In this document: in pieces, positions 1 through 23,660 of the stretch
How the letters are laid out: the number at the start of each line of letters is the position of its first letter
Position numbering within the stretch: position 1 is the first letter of the stretch
Source: Limnoperna fortunei
Lineage: Eukaryota > Mollusca > Bivalvia > Mytilida > Modiolidae
Assembly (NCBI GenBank): GCA_944474755.1
Contig: OX104122.1
Coordinates: 22,779,714-22,843,713 of the forward strand
Direction of reading: 5' to 3'
DNA length: 64,000 nucleotides
Made by a program: the position numbers and the translations under genes
Notes under the pieces: generated by a model
Databases searched by the model: none
What the model was told of the DNA's origin: nothing
What the model saw: only the letters and a program-made list of their open reading frames with translations

Positions 1-297
1 TAAATTCAATTCTGGTCCGAACTTGTTGCAATTATAGGTGACAACTTCCTATTTCCGCTAAATAAAAAACTCGCCGGGATATTCATCAAAACAACGTTGT
101 TTGCCATTATTTTGTTGCATAGACAACATGTCATCTTACAATATAGATTTTTTAGGCAGGAGATTGTATCTCTACATATATTTTCGCTTACTCACACTAT
201 CGTGGCGAAACGACCCGACGTGCAAACAAGTTTCGGTACGAAATGACCCCAGACCAATATTCACTACCATGGAATATGGTAATTTCTTAGGGGGAAA
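1..297. other. Non-repetitive left flank of the 51-bp array
   Basis: I see no exon, repeat or RNA gene in this stretch. Since the GMP synthase exons to the right run off leftward on the minus strand, it is probably intronic to that gene. The array begins about 40 bases after it. Confidence 0.4.
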
Positions 298-1140
298 ATG
301 ACCGAAATGGGCAGGGAAAACTTCCGGACCCCTGCTGTATTGAGTACTAGTGAGTCATGTTATACAACAGAAAACATAGCAGTGACTGTATTGAGCACTT
401 GTGAGTCATGTTATACAACAGAAAACATGGCAGTGACTGTATTGAGTACTAGTGAGTCATGTTATACAACAGAAAACATGGCAGTGACTGTATTGAGTAC
501 TAGTGAGTCATGTTATACAACAGAAAACATGGCAGTGACCGTATTGAGTACTAGTGAGTCATGTTATACAACAGAAAACATGGCAGTGACTGTATTGAGC
601 ACTTGTGAGTCATGTTATACAACAGAAAACATGGCAGTGACTGTATTGAGTACTTGTGAGTCATGTTATACAACAGAAAACATGGCAGTGACTGTATTGA
701 GTACTAGTGAGTCATGTTATACAACAGAAAACATGGCAGTGACTGTATTGAGTACTTGTGAGTCATGTTATACAACAGAAAACATGGCAGTGACTGTATT
801 CAGTACTTGTGAGTCATGTTATACAACAGAAAACATGGCAGTGACTGTATTGAGCACTTGTGAGTCATGTTATACAACAGAAAACATGGCAGTGACTGTA
901 TTGAGTACTTGTGAGTCATGTTATACAACAGAAAACATGGCAGTGACTGTATTGAGTACTAGTGAGTCATGTTATACAACAGAAAACATGGCAGTGACTG
1001 TATTGAGTACTAGTGAGTCATGTTATACAACAGAAAACATGGCAGTGACCGTATTGAGTACTAGTGAGTCATGTTATACAACAGAAAACATGGCAGTGAC
1101 TGTATTGAGTACTTGTGAGTCATGTTATACAACAGAAAAC

Positions 1141-2075
1141 ATAGCAGTGACCATATTGAGCACTAGTGAGTAATGTTATACTACAGAAAACATGGCAGTG
1201 ACCGTATTGAGTACTAGTGAGTCATGTTATACAACAGAAAACATGGTAGTGACTGTATTGAGCACTTGTGAGTCATGTTATACAACAGAAAACATGGCAG
1301 TGGCTGTATTGAGTACTAGTGAGTCATGTTATACAACAGAAAACATGGCAGTGACCGTACTGAGTACTTGTGAGTGATGTTATACAACAGAAAACATGGT
1401 AGTGACTATATTGAGTACTTGTGAGTCATGTTATACAACAGAAAACATGGCAGTGACTGTATTGAGTACTTGTGAGTCATGTTATACAACAGAAAACATG
1501 GCAGTGACTGTATTGATTACTAGTGAGTCATGTTATACAACAGAAAACATGGCAGTGACTGTATTGAGTACTAGTGAGTCATGTTATACAACAGAAAACA
1601 TGGCAGTGACCGTATTGAGTACTAGTGAGTCATGTTATACAACAGAAAACATGGCAGTGACTGTATTGAGTACTTGTGAGTCATGTTATACAACAGAAAA
1701 CATGGCAGTGACTGTATTGAGTACTAGTGAGTCATGTTATACAACAGAAAACATGGCAGTGACTGTATTGAGCACTTGTGAGTCATGTTATACAACAGAA
1801 AACATGGCAGTGACCGTATTGAGTACTAGTGAGTCATGTTATACAACAGAAAACATGGCAGTGACTGTATTGAGCACTTGTGAGTCATGTTATACAACAG
1901 AAAACATGGCAGTGACTGTATTGAGTACTTGTGAGTCATGTTATACAACAGAAAACATGGCAGTGACCGTATTGAGTACTAGTGAGTCATGTTATACAAC
2001 AGAAAACATAGCAGTGACCATATTGAGCACTAGTGAGTAATGTTATACTACAGAAAACATGGCAGTGACCGTATT
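1141..2075 (+). repeat. Higher-order duplication of 17 units (867-bp offset)
   Basis: A run of rare variants (ATAGCAGTGACCATATTGAG, then GAGTAATG, then TTATACTACAG) occurs at 1141 and again at 2008, exactly 17 units apart. The TAA stops at 1171 and 2038 are therefore copies of one mutation, not independent hits. The span given covers the two marker runs. Confidence 0.8.
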
Positions 2076-2458
2076 GAGTACTAGTGAGTCATGTTATACA
2101 ACAGAAAACATGGCAGTGACTGTATTGAGCACTTGTGAGTCATGTTATACAACAGAAAACATGGCAGTGACTGTATTGAGTACTAGTGAGTCATGTTATA
2201 CAACAGAAAACATGGCAGTGACTGTATTGAGCACTTGTGAGTCATGTTATACAACAGAAAACATGGCAGTGACTGTATTGAGTACTAGTGAGTCATGTTA
2301 TACAACAGAAAACATGGCAGTGACTGTATTGAGTACTAGTGAGTCATGTTATACAACAGAAAACATGGCAGTGACTGTATTGAGCACTTGTGAGTCATGT
2401 TATACAACAGAAAACATGGCAGTGACTGTATTGAGTACTAGTGAGTCATGTTATACAA

Positions 2459-3988
2459 CAGAAAACATGGCAGCGATCGTATTCAGTACTTGTGAGTCAT
2501 GTTATACAACAGAAAACATGGCAGTGACTGTATTGAGTACTTGTGAGTCATGTTATACAACAGAAAACATGGCAGTGACCGTATTGAGTACTAGTGAGTC
2601 ATGTTATACAACAGAAAACATGGCAGTGACTGTATTGAGCACTTGTGAGTCATGTTATACAACAGAAAACATGGCAGTGACTGTATTGAGTACTTGTGAG
2701 TCAAGTTATACAACAGAAAACATAGCAGTGACTGTATTGAGTACTAGTGAGTCATGTTATACAACAGAAAACATGGCAGTGACTGTATTGAGTACTTGTG
2801 AGTCATGTTATACAACAGAAAACATGGCAGTGGCTGTATTGAGTACTAGTGAGTCATGTTATACAACAGAAAACATGGCAGTGACTGTATTGAGCACTTG
2901 TGAGTCATGTTATACAACAGAAAACATGGCAGTGACTGTATTGAGTACTTGTGAGTCATGTTATACAACAGAAAACATGGCAGTGACTGTATTGAGTACT
3001 TGTGAGTCATGTTATACAACAGAAAACATAGCAGTGACCATATTGAGCACTTGTGAGTCATGTTATACAACAGAAAACATGGCAGTGACTGTATTGAGTA
3101 CTTGTGAGTCATGTTATACAACAGAAAACATGGCAGTGGCCATATTGAGTACTAGTGAGTCATGTTATACAACAGAAAACATAGCAGTGACTGTATTGAG
3201 TACTAGTGAGTCATGTTATACAACAGAAAACATGGCAGCGACCGTATTCAGTACTTGTGAGTCATGTTATACAACAGAAAACATGGCAGTGACTGTATTG
3301 AGTACTTGTGAGTCATGTTATACAACAGAAAACATGGCAGTGACCGTATTGAGTACTAGTGAGTCATGTTATACAACAGAAAACATGGCAGTGACTGTAT
3401 TGAGCACTTGTGAGTCATGTTATACAACAGAAAACATGGCAGTGACTGTATTGAGTACTTGTGAGTCATGTTATACAACAGAAAACATAGCAGTGACTGT
3501 ATTGAGTACTAGTGAGTCATGTTATACAACAGAAAACATGGCAGTGACTGTATTGAGTACTTGTGAGTCATGTTATACAACAGAAAACATGGCAGTGGCT
3601 GTATTGAGTACTAGTGAGTCATGTTATACAACAGAAAACATGGCAGTGACTGTATTGAGCACTTGTGAGTCATGTTATACAACAGAAAACATGGCAGTGA
3701 CTGTATTGAGTACTTGTGAGTCATGTTATACAACAGAAAACATGGCAGTGACTGTATTGAGTACTTGTGAGTCATGTTATACAACAGAAAACATAGCAGT
3801 GACCATATTGAGCACTTGTGAGTCATGTTATACAACAGAAAACATGGCAGTGACTGTATTGAGTACTTGTGAGTCATGTTATACAACAGAAAACATGGCA
3901 GTGGCCATATTGAGTACTAGTGAGTCATGTTATACAACAGAAAACATAGCAGTGACTGTATTGAGTACTTGTGAGTGATGTTATACAA
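2459..3988 (+). repeat. Higher-order duplication of 15 units (765 bp, two copies)
   Basis: The variant order of 15 successive 51-bp units starting near 2459 recurs from about 3224. It includes the rare forms encoding MAAIVF/MAATVF, IAVTI, MAVAV and MAVAI. The second copy differs by only a few bases, such as TCAAGT versus TCATGT near 2703 and the stop at 3976. This is a recent block duplication by unequal exchange. A further five-unit (255-bp) echo follows to about 4190. Confidence 0.85.
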
Positions 3989-5077
3989 CAGAAAACATAG
4001 CAGTGACCGTACTGAGTACTTGTGAGTCATGTTATACAACAGAAAACATAGCAGTGACCATATTGAGCACTTGTGAGTCATGTTATACAACAGAAAACAT
4101 GGCAGTGACTGTATTGAGTACTTGTGAGTCATGTTATACAACAGAAAACATGGCAGTGGCCATATTGAGTACTAGTGAGTCATGTTATACAACAGAAAAC
4201 ATGGCAGTGACTGTATTGAGTACTTGTGAGTCATGTTATACAACAGAAAACATGGCAGTGACCGTATTGAGTACTAGTGAGTCATGTTATACAACAGAAA
4301 ACATGGCAGTGACCGTACTGAGTACTAGTGAGTCATGTTATACAACAGAAAACATGGCAGTGACCATATTGAGTACTTGTGAGTCATGTTATACAACAGA
4401 AAACATGGCAGTGACCGTATTGAGTACTAGTGAGTCATGTTATACAACAGAAAACATGGCAGTGACTGTATTGAGTACTAGTGAGTCATGTTATACAACA
4501 GAAAACATGACAGTGGCCGTACTGAGTACTTGTGAGTCATGTTATACAACAGAAAACATGGCAGTGACCGTATTGAGTACTAGTGAGTCATGTTATACAA
4601 CAGAAAACATGGCAGTGACCGTACTGAGTACTAGTGAGTCAAGTTATACAACAGAAAACATGGCAGTGACTGTATTGAGTACTAGTGAGTCATGTTATAC
4701 AACAGAAAACATGGCAGTGACCGTACTGAGTACTAGTGAGTCAAGTTATACAACAGAAAACATGGCAGTGGCCGTACTGAGTACTTGTGAGTCATGTTAT
4801 ACAACAGAAAACATGGCAGTGACCGTACTGAGTACTTGTGAGTCATGTTATACAACAGAAAACATGGCAGTGACCGTATTGAGTACTAGTGAGTCATGTT
4901 ATACAACAGAAAACATGGCAGTGACCGTACTGAGTACTAGTGAGTCAAGTTATACAACAGAAAACATGGCAGTGGCCGTACTGAGTACTTGTGAGTCATG
5001 TTATACAACAGAAAACATGGCAGTGACCGTACTGAGTACTTGTGAGTCATGTTATACAACAGAAAACATGGCAGTGA

Positions 5078-5443
5078 TTACAATGACTACTGGTGAAAAG
5101 CTTAGTGGAGAGTTACTTGCATGTTAAAAACGTCTTTTATACATGTCAATAAAGAGTAGGCTGTTTTATCCAATTCTCTAACTTGTCTAGTAGCAGTCTA
5201 AATTTCCTGCTTATCCGTCCACTATATTTCTCCACCTGTACCTCTACATGTATATAGCTGACATTCTGCTTGCTGTTTATAAAAGAACAACTGGATCAAC
5301 AATTGTGAAACCAACAATGAAATGAGATCTGACAACTGTGTGAATAATACTACCTTGGGGACAGTTTTATCCCCACCAAAAATAACCAAGTTTACAGTAC
5401 TATGGTCTTAGAGTTCTAGAGTATTATTTCACAATTTAAATAC
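5078..5443. other. Right flank of the array, intronic
   Basis: A decayed half unit (to about 5095) is followed by unique AT-rich sequence. The long plus frame of the array ends in TAA at 5125, and AATAAA occurs at about 5148. That is the only hint of a plus-strand transcript here and may be chance. No GMP synthase exon is visible before 5444. Confidence 0.35.
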
Positions 5444-18498
<13,055 letters not shown>

Positions 18499-20760
18499 CT
18501 ACAAATAGATGACAAAAGTTTGACAACCAATTATCATTGATAGCAACATTTCTATATAGCTCACCAAAAAGTCATCTTACAGATGAATATATATAAATAT
18601 AGCTCACTGAAAAGCTTTTTTCTATACTTTGCATTATTCTGGATTAGTTTATTGTTTTCATAAAAAGAACTTTGTGCTATAAAAACTACAAGTGACAATA
18701 TACAAGTACAATTCCTTTCACACGACAGAAAGAAACTTTAACAGATTTGTACATGTAAATCTGTTTGAAAATGTGTCTTATTTTTGTCTTTAAAACATTT
18801 TTTGTTTCACCTTTTTGCTGTTCATTTGGATTTCACATTGTTTGTGGTAAATATTTCGCATATATCTATTCCAGTACTTGTAAATATTAAGTTGATGTGC
18901 TACTTTGTAACAGATGTTTGTTATTTGTGTTATCAAGGTTGAGTCGTTTTCCCAAGGAGTTTTATTTCATCGTCACAGCTGATTTTGTTGCTGTCTAGTT
19001 CAAATATGATATTCATTTTTATGGGTTTTGTTGCCTATGCTACATGTACGTATGCTTTGAATTTGTCAGGGTTGTACACCAGAGAACTTCTATCTTCTTA
19101 AAGCTATTTGATGACCATTTATAATGACCGTACTAATTTGATTGTGTATTGTAGTCAGCCAGAGATCACAACTTTTTACAAAAGAAAAATACTATTCACA
19201 AAACTATTGAAAAGTATATGTACAGAATCAAGAATTGATGCTTGTGGGACAACTTATAACATTTTACTTGAAAATTTGCCTATTTTTATACATTTTTTGT
19301 CGGTCAGGTAGCTCTGTAATAGATTATAGCAGGTCCAATTATTCCATTGTTACTAAGTTTGAGAAGTTAAAGATGACATGCAGTAGACAGTCAAAAGCTT
19401 TGCCAAGATCCATCAGGTCAATCTATGTAATGAACCGCCCAATGATCTGAGGGGAGATAAATGTTAAATTCAATTTAGTAGTTTTATTAGTACATGTAGT
19501 AGGTGGCTTGAAAAAGTTATTTTTGAAGATATAGATTGTCCCCGTTTTTTTTTGTTTTTTTTTTAAATCTCTTTGGTGCTCTTTAAGTGCTGCACATTTC
19601 TCCTTTTATTTTTCTAGGTGATGCTTACATACTTTCAGATGTTTTTTTACTAGTCCTTTAGATGTATGTTATCTTGTTGTGTTTTCTTGTTTTTTAGGTA
19701 TCTGGTGTCTGTTGGCTTTATGTACTTTATTACTATACTAAATGCCAAACCCCCTTGAAAATTTTTTTTTGCTTGCATTTTTTTATTATTCTATATTTTA
19801 CTTTTTTATTACGAAAATTCAGTAGAAAAAATATAGATACAATAACCTATCCATGTTTTATAATATGCCTAATAATTATTACAAATCGTCCTTGACTTTT
19901 GCTACAGGAATTTTACATAATTAGTCAGCCATTTTTGTTTCTAAAGTGACCCTACGATGTTACAAATGTTTGTTTGCTTTCGTGACGTTCAATGGTATTC
20001 TGACAAACCGCGAGAATTTTCCTGTCTTAACTGCAGACGACACCACCCGAAGGATTTTGAGTAGACAACAATTGATTGTTCCTAAAGTACACTTCCATTC
20101 TAATTGAGGTCAAATTTTAGTATGGAAAATCACGCTTTCAAAATTTAAAACTGCCATATTTCAAAACGCTGAATATCTCGAGAAAATAGTGATTGATTTG
20201 AAAAAGTACCCATCTTGATCTACAAAAGTAGCATAAGCTGAACCAAACACAGTAAGCAGTTTTCATTTTTCACACAAAAAACCCTCTCCAGAATATGTCA
20301 ACACTTACTACTAGTATAGTGCTTTTTGTACATATATGTATGTCTGCTAGATGTCTCACGTTAGTTAAGTCTGCATACTGTAATGTATTTTACATTTCTT
20401 GGCTTTAACATGCTTTTTAACTGCACTTTTTATGTATGCACTGCTTAATCTCGCTATAAAAGGTTGTCAGAGCATATGAGTTGAGGAAAGCAGCAAACTC
20501 CAACAATACACAACATCACAAGTTTAAAAAAATTATTAATAGAATCGGTAGCAATACACGTTGATTGCTAATGGAATGCATGATATTATCAAAGCCCAGC
20601 AGAGATCATACGACGTACCCATACAAATACAGATAGACAGATAGAGAGCACCCGTATAACCTTGTCACACGAGACCGACCAAAAAATAATGTTCTTGTTC
20701 TGAATGACTGAACGACATTAGGTTGTATTTTTTTACATTGTTCAATAAGGTCTCTTGCTT
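18499..20760. other. AT-rich upstream intron or intergenic stretch of GMPS
   Basis: I find no convincing exon, SINE or inverted repeat here. Poly-T runs occur near 19540-19570. It presumably contains the first GMPS intron; the short ORFs do not look coding. Confidence 0.3.
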
Positions 20761-20779
20761 ATTTTTTTACTCCGAGACT

Positions 20780-21080
20780 TTGTATGAAATTACGTAAATT
20801 ACCGGTAAACACTAACCAAGTTTGTATTTTCACAATTTCGCGGATAAACGGAAGTATGCCATTCACAAAGGTAGGGCCGGGATTAATCCCTTTATTTACT
20901 GTTGTTTTAAATAGTGACAATCCAAAATTTTGTCAACAAATAACACAAACATTTATTGTATTTATTACAAAAAAACTGTAATAAATATTTTTCTTAATGC
21001 AAATATTTGTGTTGTCAAGAGACCGCAGCGAATGGTTGTAGCAACCGCCGAACATCCGGTTTCTTTTTCTTGTGATCTGA
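20780..21080. promoter_or_regulatory. Possible divergent promoter for GMPS and the plus-strand gene
   Basis: This patch is richer in CG than its surroundings. It has an ETS-like ACGGAAGT at about 20848 and ATCCGG at 21055. On the plus strand ATGCCATTCACAAAG at 20855-20869 is followed by a good donor (gtaggg). If spliced to the acceptor at 23555 it reads in frame into the next gene (MPFTKVIMATG). GMPS exon 1 would start leftward from here. This rests on motif and frame only. Confidence 0.3.
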
Positions 21081-21486
21081 AAACATAAATACAGGTATGA
21101 TTTGCTAAATGTTGCAGTTATTGTGCGTGTAACTACATTTGTCAGACTAAAAAACCATACAAGCTTTTTTAAAAAAAAAAAACTGTTCAAGGTATTACCT
21201 GGTTGTACTAGTATAGCGTAGATAATAATGCAGGTGCCCGTTTTTAGGTCACTTCGGTACTGAACTATAACTGGATATTTCGGTACTCGGTACAAGTAAT
21301 TTCGGTGCAATTTACCTCTTTTATTCATTCTCGTGGTCAAGAAATTATAAATATATATTTCCGAGATATACACAATTTAAACAATACAATATTCAATTGA
21401 AACAATTCAGTTGACAAATATCAGTTGATATAAGGAAGTGATCAAATCCTAGTCATTTCAGTATCCAGTCACTTCAATACCTGGGT

Positions 21487-21587
21487 ACCATTTCATAAAG
21501 CGATCGTTAGCTGAACGTGCAGGTTATCCCATTTAAATTGCATGGTATAACGAGCACGTTAATTAGCGATCGCTTAATGAAACCGGT
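21487..21587. repeat. 101-bp hairpin with GCGATCG arms
   Basis: ACCATTTCATAAAGCGATCG is inverted as CGATCGCTTAATGAAACCGGT, and the inner arms GAACGTGC/GCACGTTA also pair. Arms are about 34 bp with a 32-bp centre. It sits directly left of the GCCCC-ended element. Confidence 0.7.
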
Positions 21588-21591
21588 GCAG

Positions 21592-22473
21592 GTCAAAACG
21601 CCCCATTGTCAAAATGCCCCCAACCAAAACGCCCCCATTTTCCAAAACGCCCCCACCAAAACACCCCTGTTTTCCGCTAATAAAAATTCAAATATATATA
21701 TATTACCATTCACGTTGTTTGAAACAAGTTAAAAAAATAATGAATTTCTGTGTACAAAATCAAATGCTATCTATATATATATATATATATATATATTTGT
21801 GAATATATTATACATTATAATAGTAAATATCAGATTCCGAGATCACTGATTGCCCATCAAAAAATAAAAGGTTACTTAATCAGGTAGGTCATTGCTTTGA
21901 TGATGATTAACACAAAGGTATGCATCTATAAAATAATGTATGCATAACAGATTGTGTTTTACTCAAGCCATACTGGAATACAATAAGACAATAACAGAGT
22001 AGATTCTTAAAACAATAGAAATGTTATTAAAACTTCGGAGGTTGGGAATATCTGTAAGAGATTTTTTGATAGGTTAAATCAAAGTATTCCAATTAAAATC
22101 AATAATTATGATCGAAAACTTATATAAGACAGTCCGTTTTCACTTCTTCATCTTAAATCATGGATTCTTCGTGTGCCTATATGTGAATGCTCTGTTCAGA
22201 CTCGAACACACGCTGAAATATTCTCTTACTGTCATAAAGGTATAAATTTTGTATTATATGGTATTGCTATACATGCATGTATATGCTCCTATTGACTATT
22301 AACACATTCGGTAATGCTTGCACATAATAATTTGAAACTGTACATTCTTTGTAAGTTTATATTCTTATCCTCAATAAAATTATTCAATTTAACTTAGTGT
22401 TTTTTCTTTTTAATTAGCATTTTTTAATTTGGGGCGTTTTGGTGGGGGCATTTTGGTAGGGGGCATTTTGACT
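21592..22473. mobile_element. About 880-bp element with C-rich AAAACGCCCC terminal repeats
   Basis: The left end carries four to five iterations of AAAACGCCCC(C) (21594-21670). The right end carries the inverted form GGGGCGTTTTGGTGGGGGCA (about 22432-22470). Termini read GTCAAAACGCCCC and, inverted, GTCAAAATGCCCC. The G-rich strands could form quadruplexes. The interior includes a (TA)n run at about 21770-21797 and a possible decayed LINE 3' end near 22127-22390. Confidence 0.55.
22100..22390 (+). pseudogene. Possible relic of a LINE ORF2 C-terminus
   Basis: One plus frame reads SPFSLLHLKSWILRVPICEC then QTRTHAEIFSYC, which recalls the Cys/His tail found at the end of many invertebrate LINE ORF2 proteins. 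Stops and frame breaks follow, then AATAAA near 22375. Resemblance is by memory only. Confidence 0.3.
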
Positions 22474-23561
22474 CGAATTCTTTCCACCCTAGGCACCCTG
22501 GACTTTTAAGGACCAACCTGGACACTTCCCTACTCGGTACTGGTCAGTTCAGTACTAAAATTTAGTCACGTAAGAACCAACATAAAATAATTCTATTTGT
22601 CAGTTGTATTGTTTTGGTTTTGTATATTTTAGGAAGTATAATTGACATCTCGACTTTTGGTTATATAGACGAGGATTGTCAGTTTTATTAATAAATTATC
22701 ATTTATGAAACAAAGAAATTATATATTCACTGTTCATACAATGTATGCAGTGATGCTTGTAAACTTTCATTGTATGGTTTTAAGTTGGATTGAAGTCCAA
22801 TCATTTATGCTTCTTCTTAGCTGGCATATATTTATACAATATTTCTCAAACAAATTTCAACTTGCATGTCAAGTTTTTAATCTTCACTGGTGATCAAAAG
22901 AAATTACTTTTGTTAATTAACTACAATGATTTGCAAGACCAATCATTAAAACATTTGATCATCTCGTAAAATTATAATAAAATAAGGAAAAATTGCTATA
23001 AATATTCCAATCAATTAAGTTATTAATTTGTCTGTAAACACAACTCATTTTCTTGTTTTGAGTACCGAAATGATCATGTACTAAACTGACCAGATACCAA
23101 TTGCAAGTGACTGGCTCCTAGTACCAAAGTGTCCTGTTTGGTACCGAAATGTCCAGATATCCAAAATGACTAGGATTCTTCTAAGGTATTGAGTCTGTTT
23201 TCTCCGAATCCCATTTGCCCTGAGTGGATTCGCCCTGGGGTTGATTAGCCCTGATTCCTGTTCTTTTTGCACCGGTAAAATATATAATTTTATATAATGA
23301 TACAAATTCTGTTTTTATATTTTTTTATTTTGCATTAATGCATAATCAGTAAAAAAAAATTCTGACCAATATGTCCTTCCCAGAAGGCAACAACCACCTA
23401 TTCCCCAGGAACTTTTCTATTTCAGATGTTAAACAAAACCCAAACACACAGAGTTTTCTTTGTTGTTTATCTTCCATTTATACTTTGATAATATTTTCAT
23501 TGAATGTCAGTCATTTATTAATGTAATACATGTATATAGAATTAAATTTTGTTAGGTTATC

Positions 23562-23660
23562 ATGGCCACTGGAGAGATGGATATGATAACCAAAAAACCA
23601 AGGACAGCAAGAGATCCTTATACCACCCTAACAGATGTACAAATCAGTAATTTGAAAAAG
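23562..23660 (+). CDS. First certain coding exon of the unrecognised gene
   Basis: Encodes 33 residues, MATGEMDM through ISNLKK, ending in phase 0 at AAG/gtatga. The basic segment KKPRTAR is near the start. The exon may extend upstream to the acceptor at 23555. Confidence 0.75.

Larger units (their letters stand above)
337..5077 (+). repeat. 51-bp minisatellite, about 93 units, each with an AP-1-type heptamer
   Basis: The period is 51 bp from about 337 to 5077, followed by one decayed part-unit to about 5095. The unit reads roughly GTATTGAGTACTAGTGAG, TCATGTTATACAACAG, AAAACATGGCAGTGACT. Two main variants alternate, ACTAGT and ACTTGT. Because 51 is divisible by 3 and no frame-changing indel is present, one plus-strand frame reads as a 17-residue repeat, broken only by stops at 1171, 1375, 2038 and 3976. 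Each unit holds TGAGTCA, the consensus AP-1/TRE site; the four units with stops (TGAGTAA or TGAGTGA) are the ones I found to have lost it. Higher-order duplications of 15 units (765 bp) and 17 units (867 bp) are visible. The array sits in a GMP synthase intron, so it is probably non-coding. A role as a transcription-factor-binding array is inference. Confidence 0.95.
21225..23180. mobile_element. Outer element with repeated CGGTAC words, interrupted by another element
   Basis: Words of the form TCACTTCGGTACTG or CATTTCGGTACC recur at 21238-21300, 21460-21490 and 22530-22560. They appear inverted at 23060-23160 (GAGTACCGAAATGATC, GGTACCGAAATGTCC). The pattern suggests a larger inverted-repeat element into which the GCCCC-ended element (21592-22473) was inserted. 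Exact ends are not resolved. Confidence 0.4.

Noticed and set aside
2846..4141. Minus-strand ORFs within the array
   Set aside because: They are the complement of runs of ACTTGT-type units; ACTAGT units put a stop in that frame. By-products of the repeat.
337..5077. CRISPR array
   Set aside because: The units are contiguous and near-identical along their whole length, with no unique spacers, in a eukaryotic setting.
298..5127. A repetitive-protein gene spanning the 51-bp array
   Set aside because: Four in-frame stops, no flanking exon or promoter, and location in a GMP synthase intron. Kept as a repeat; the frame conservation is reported as a finding.
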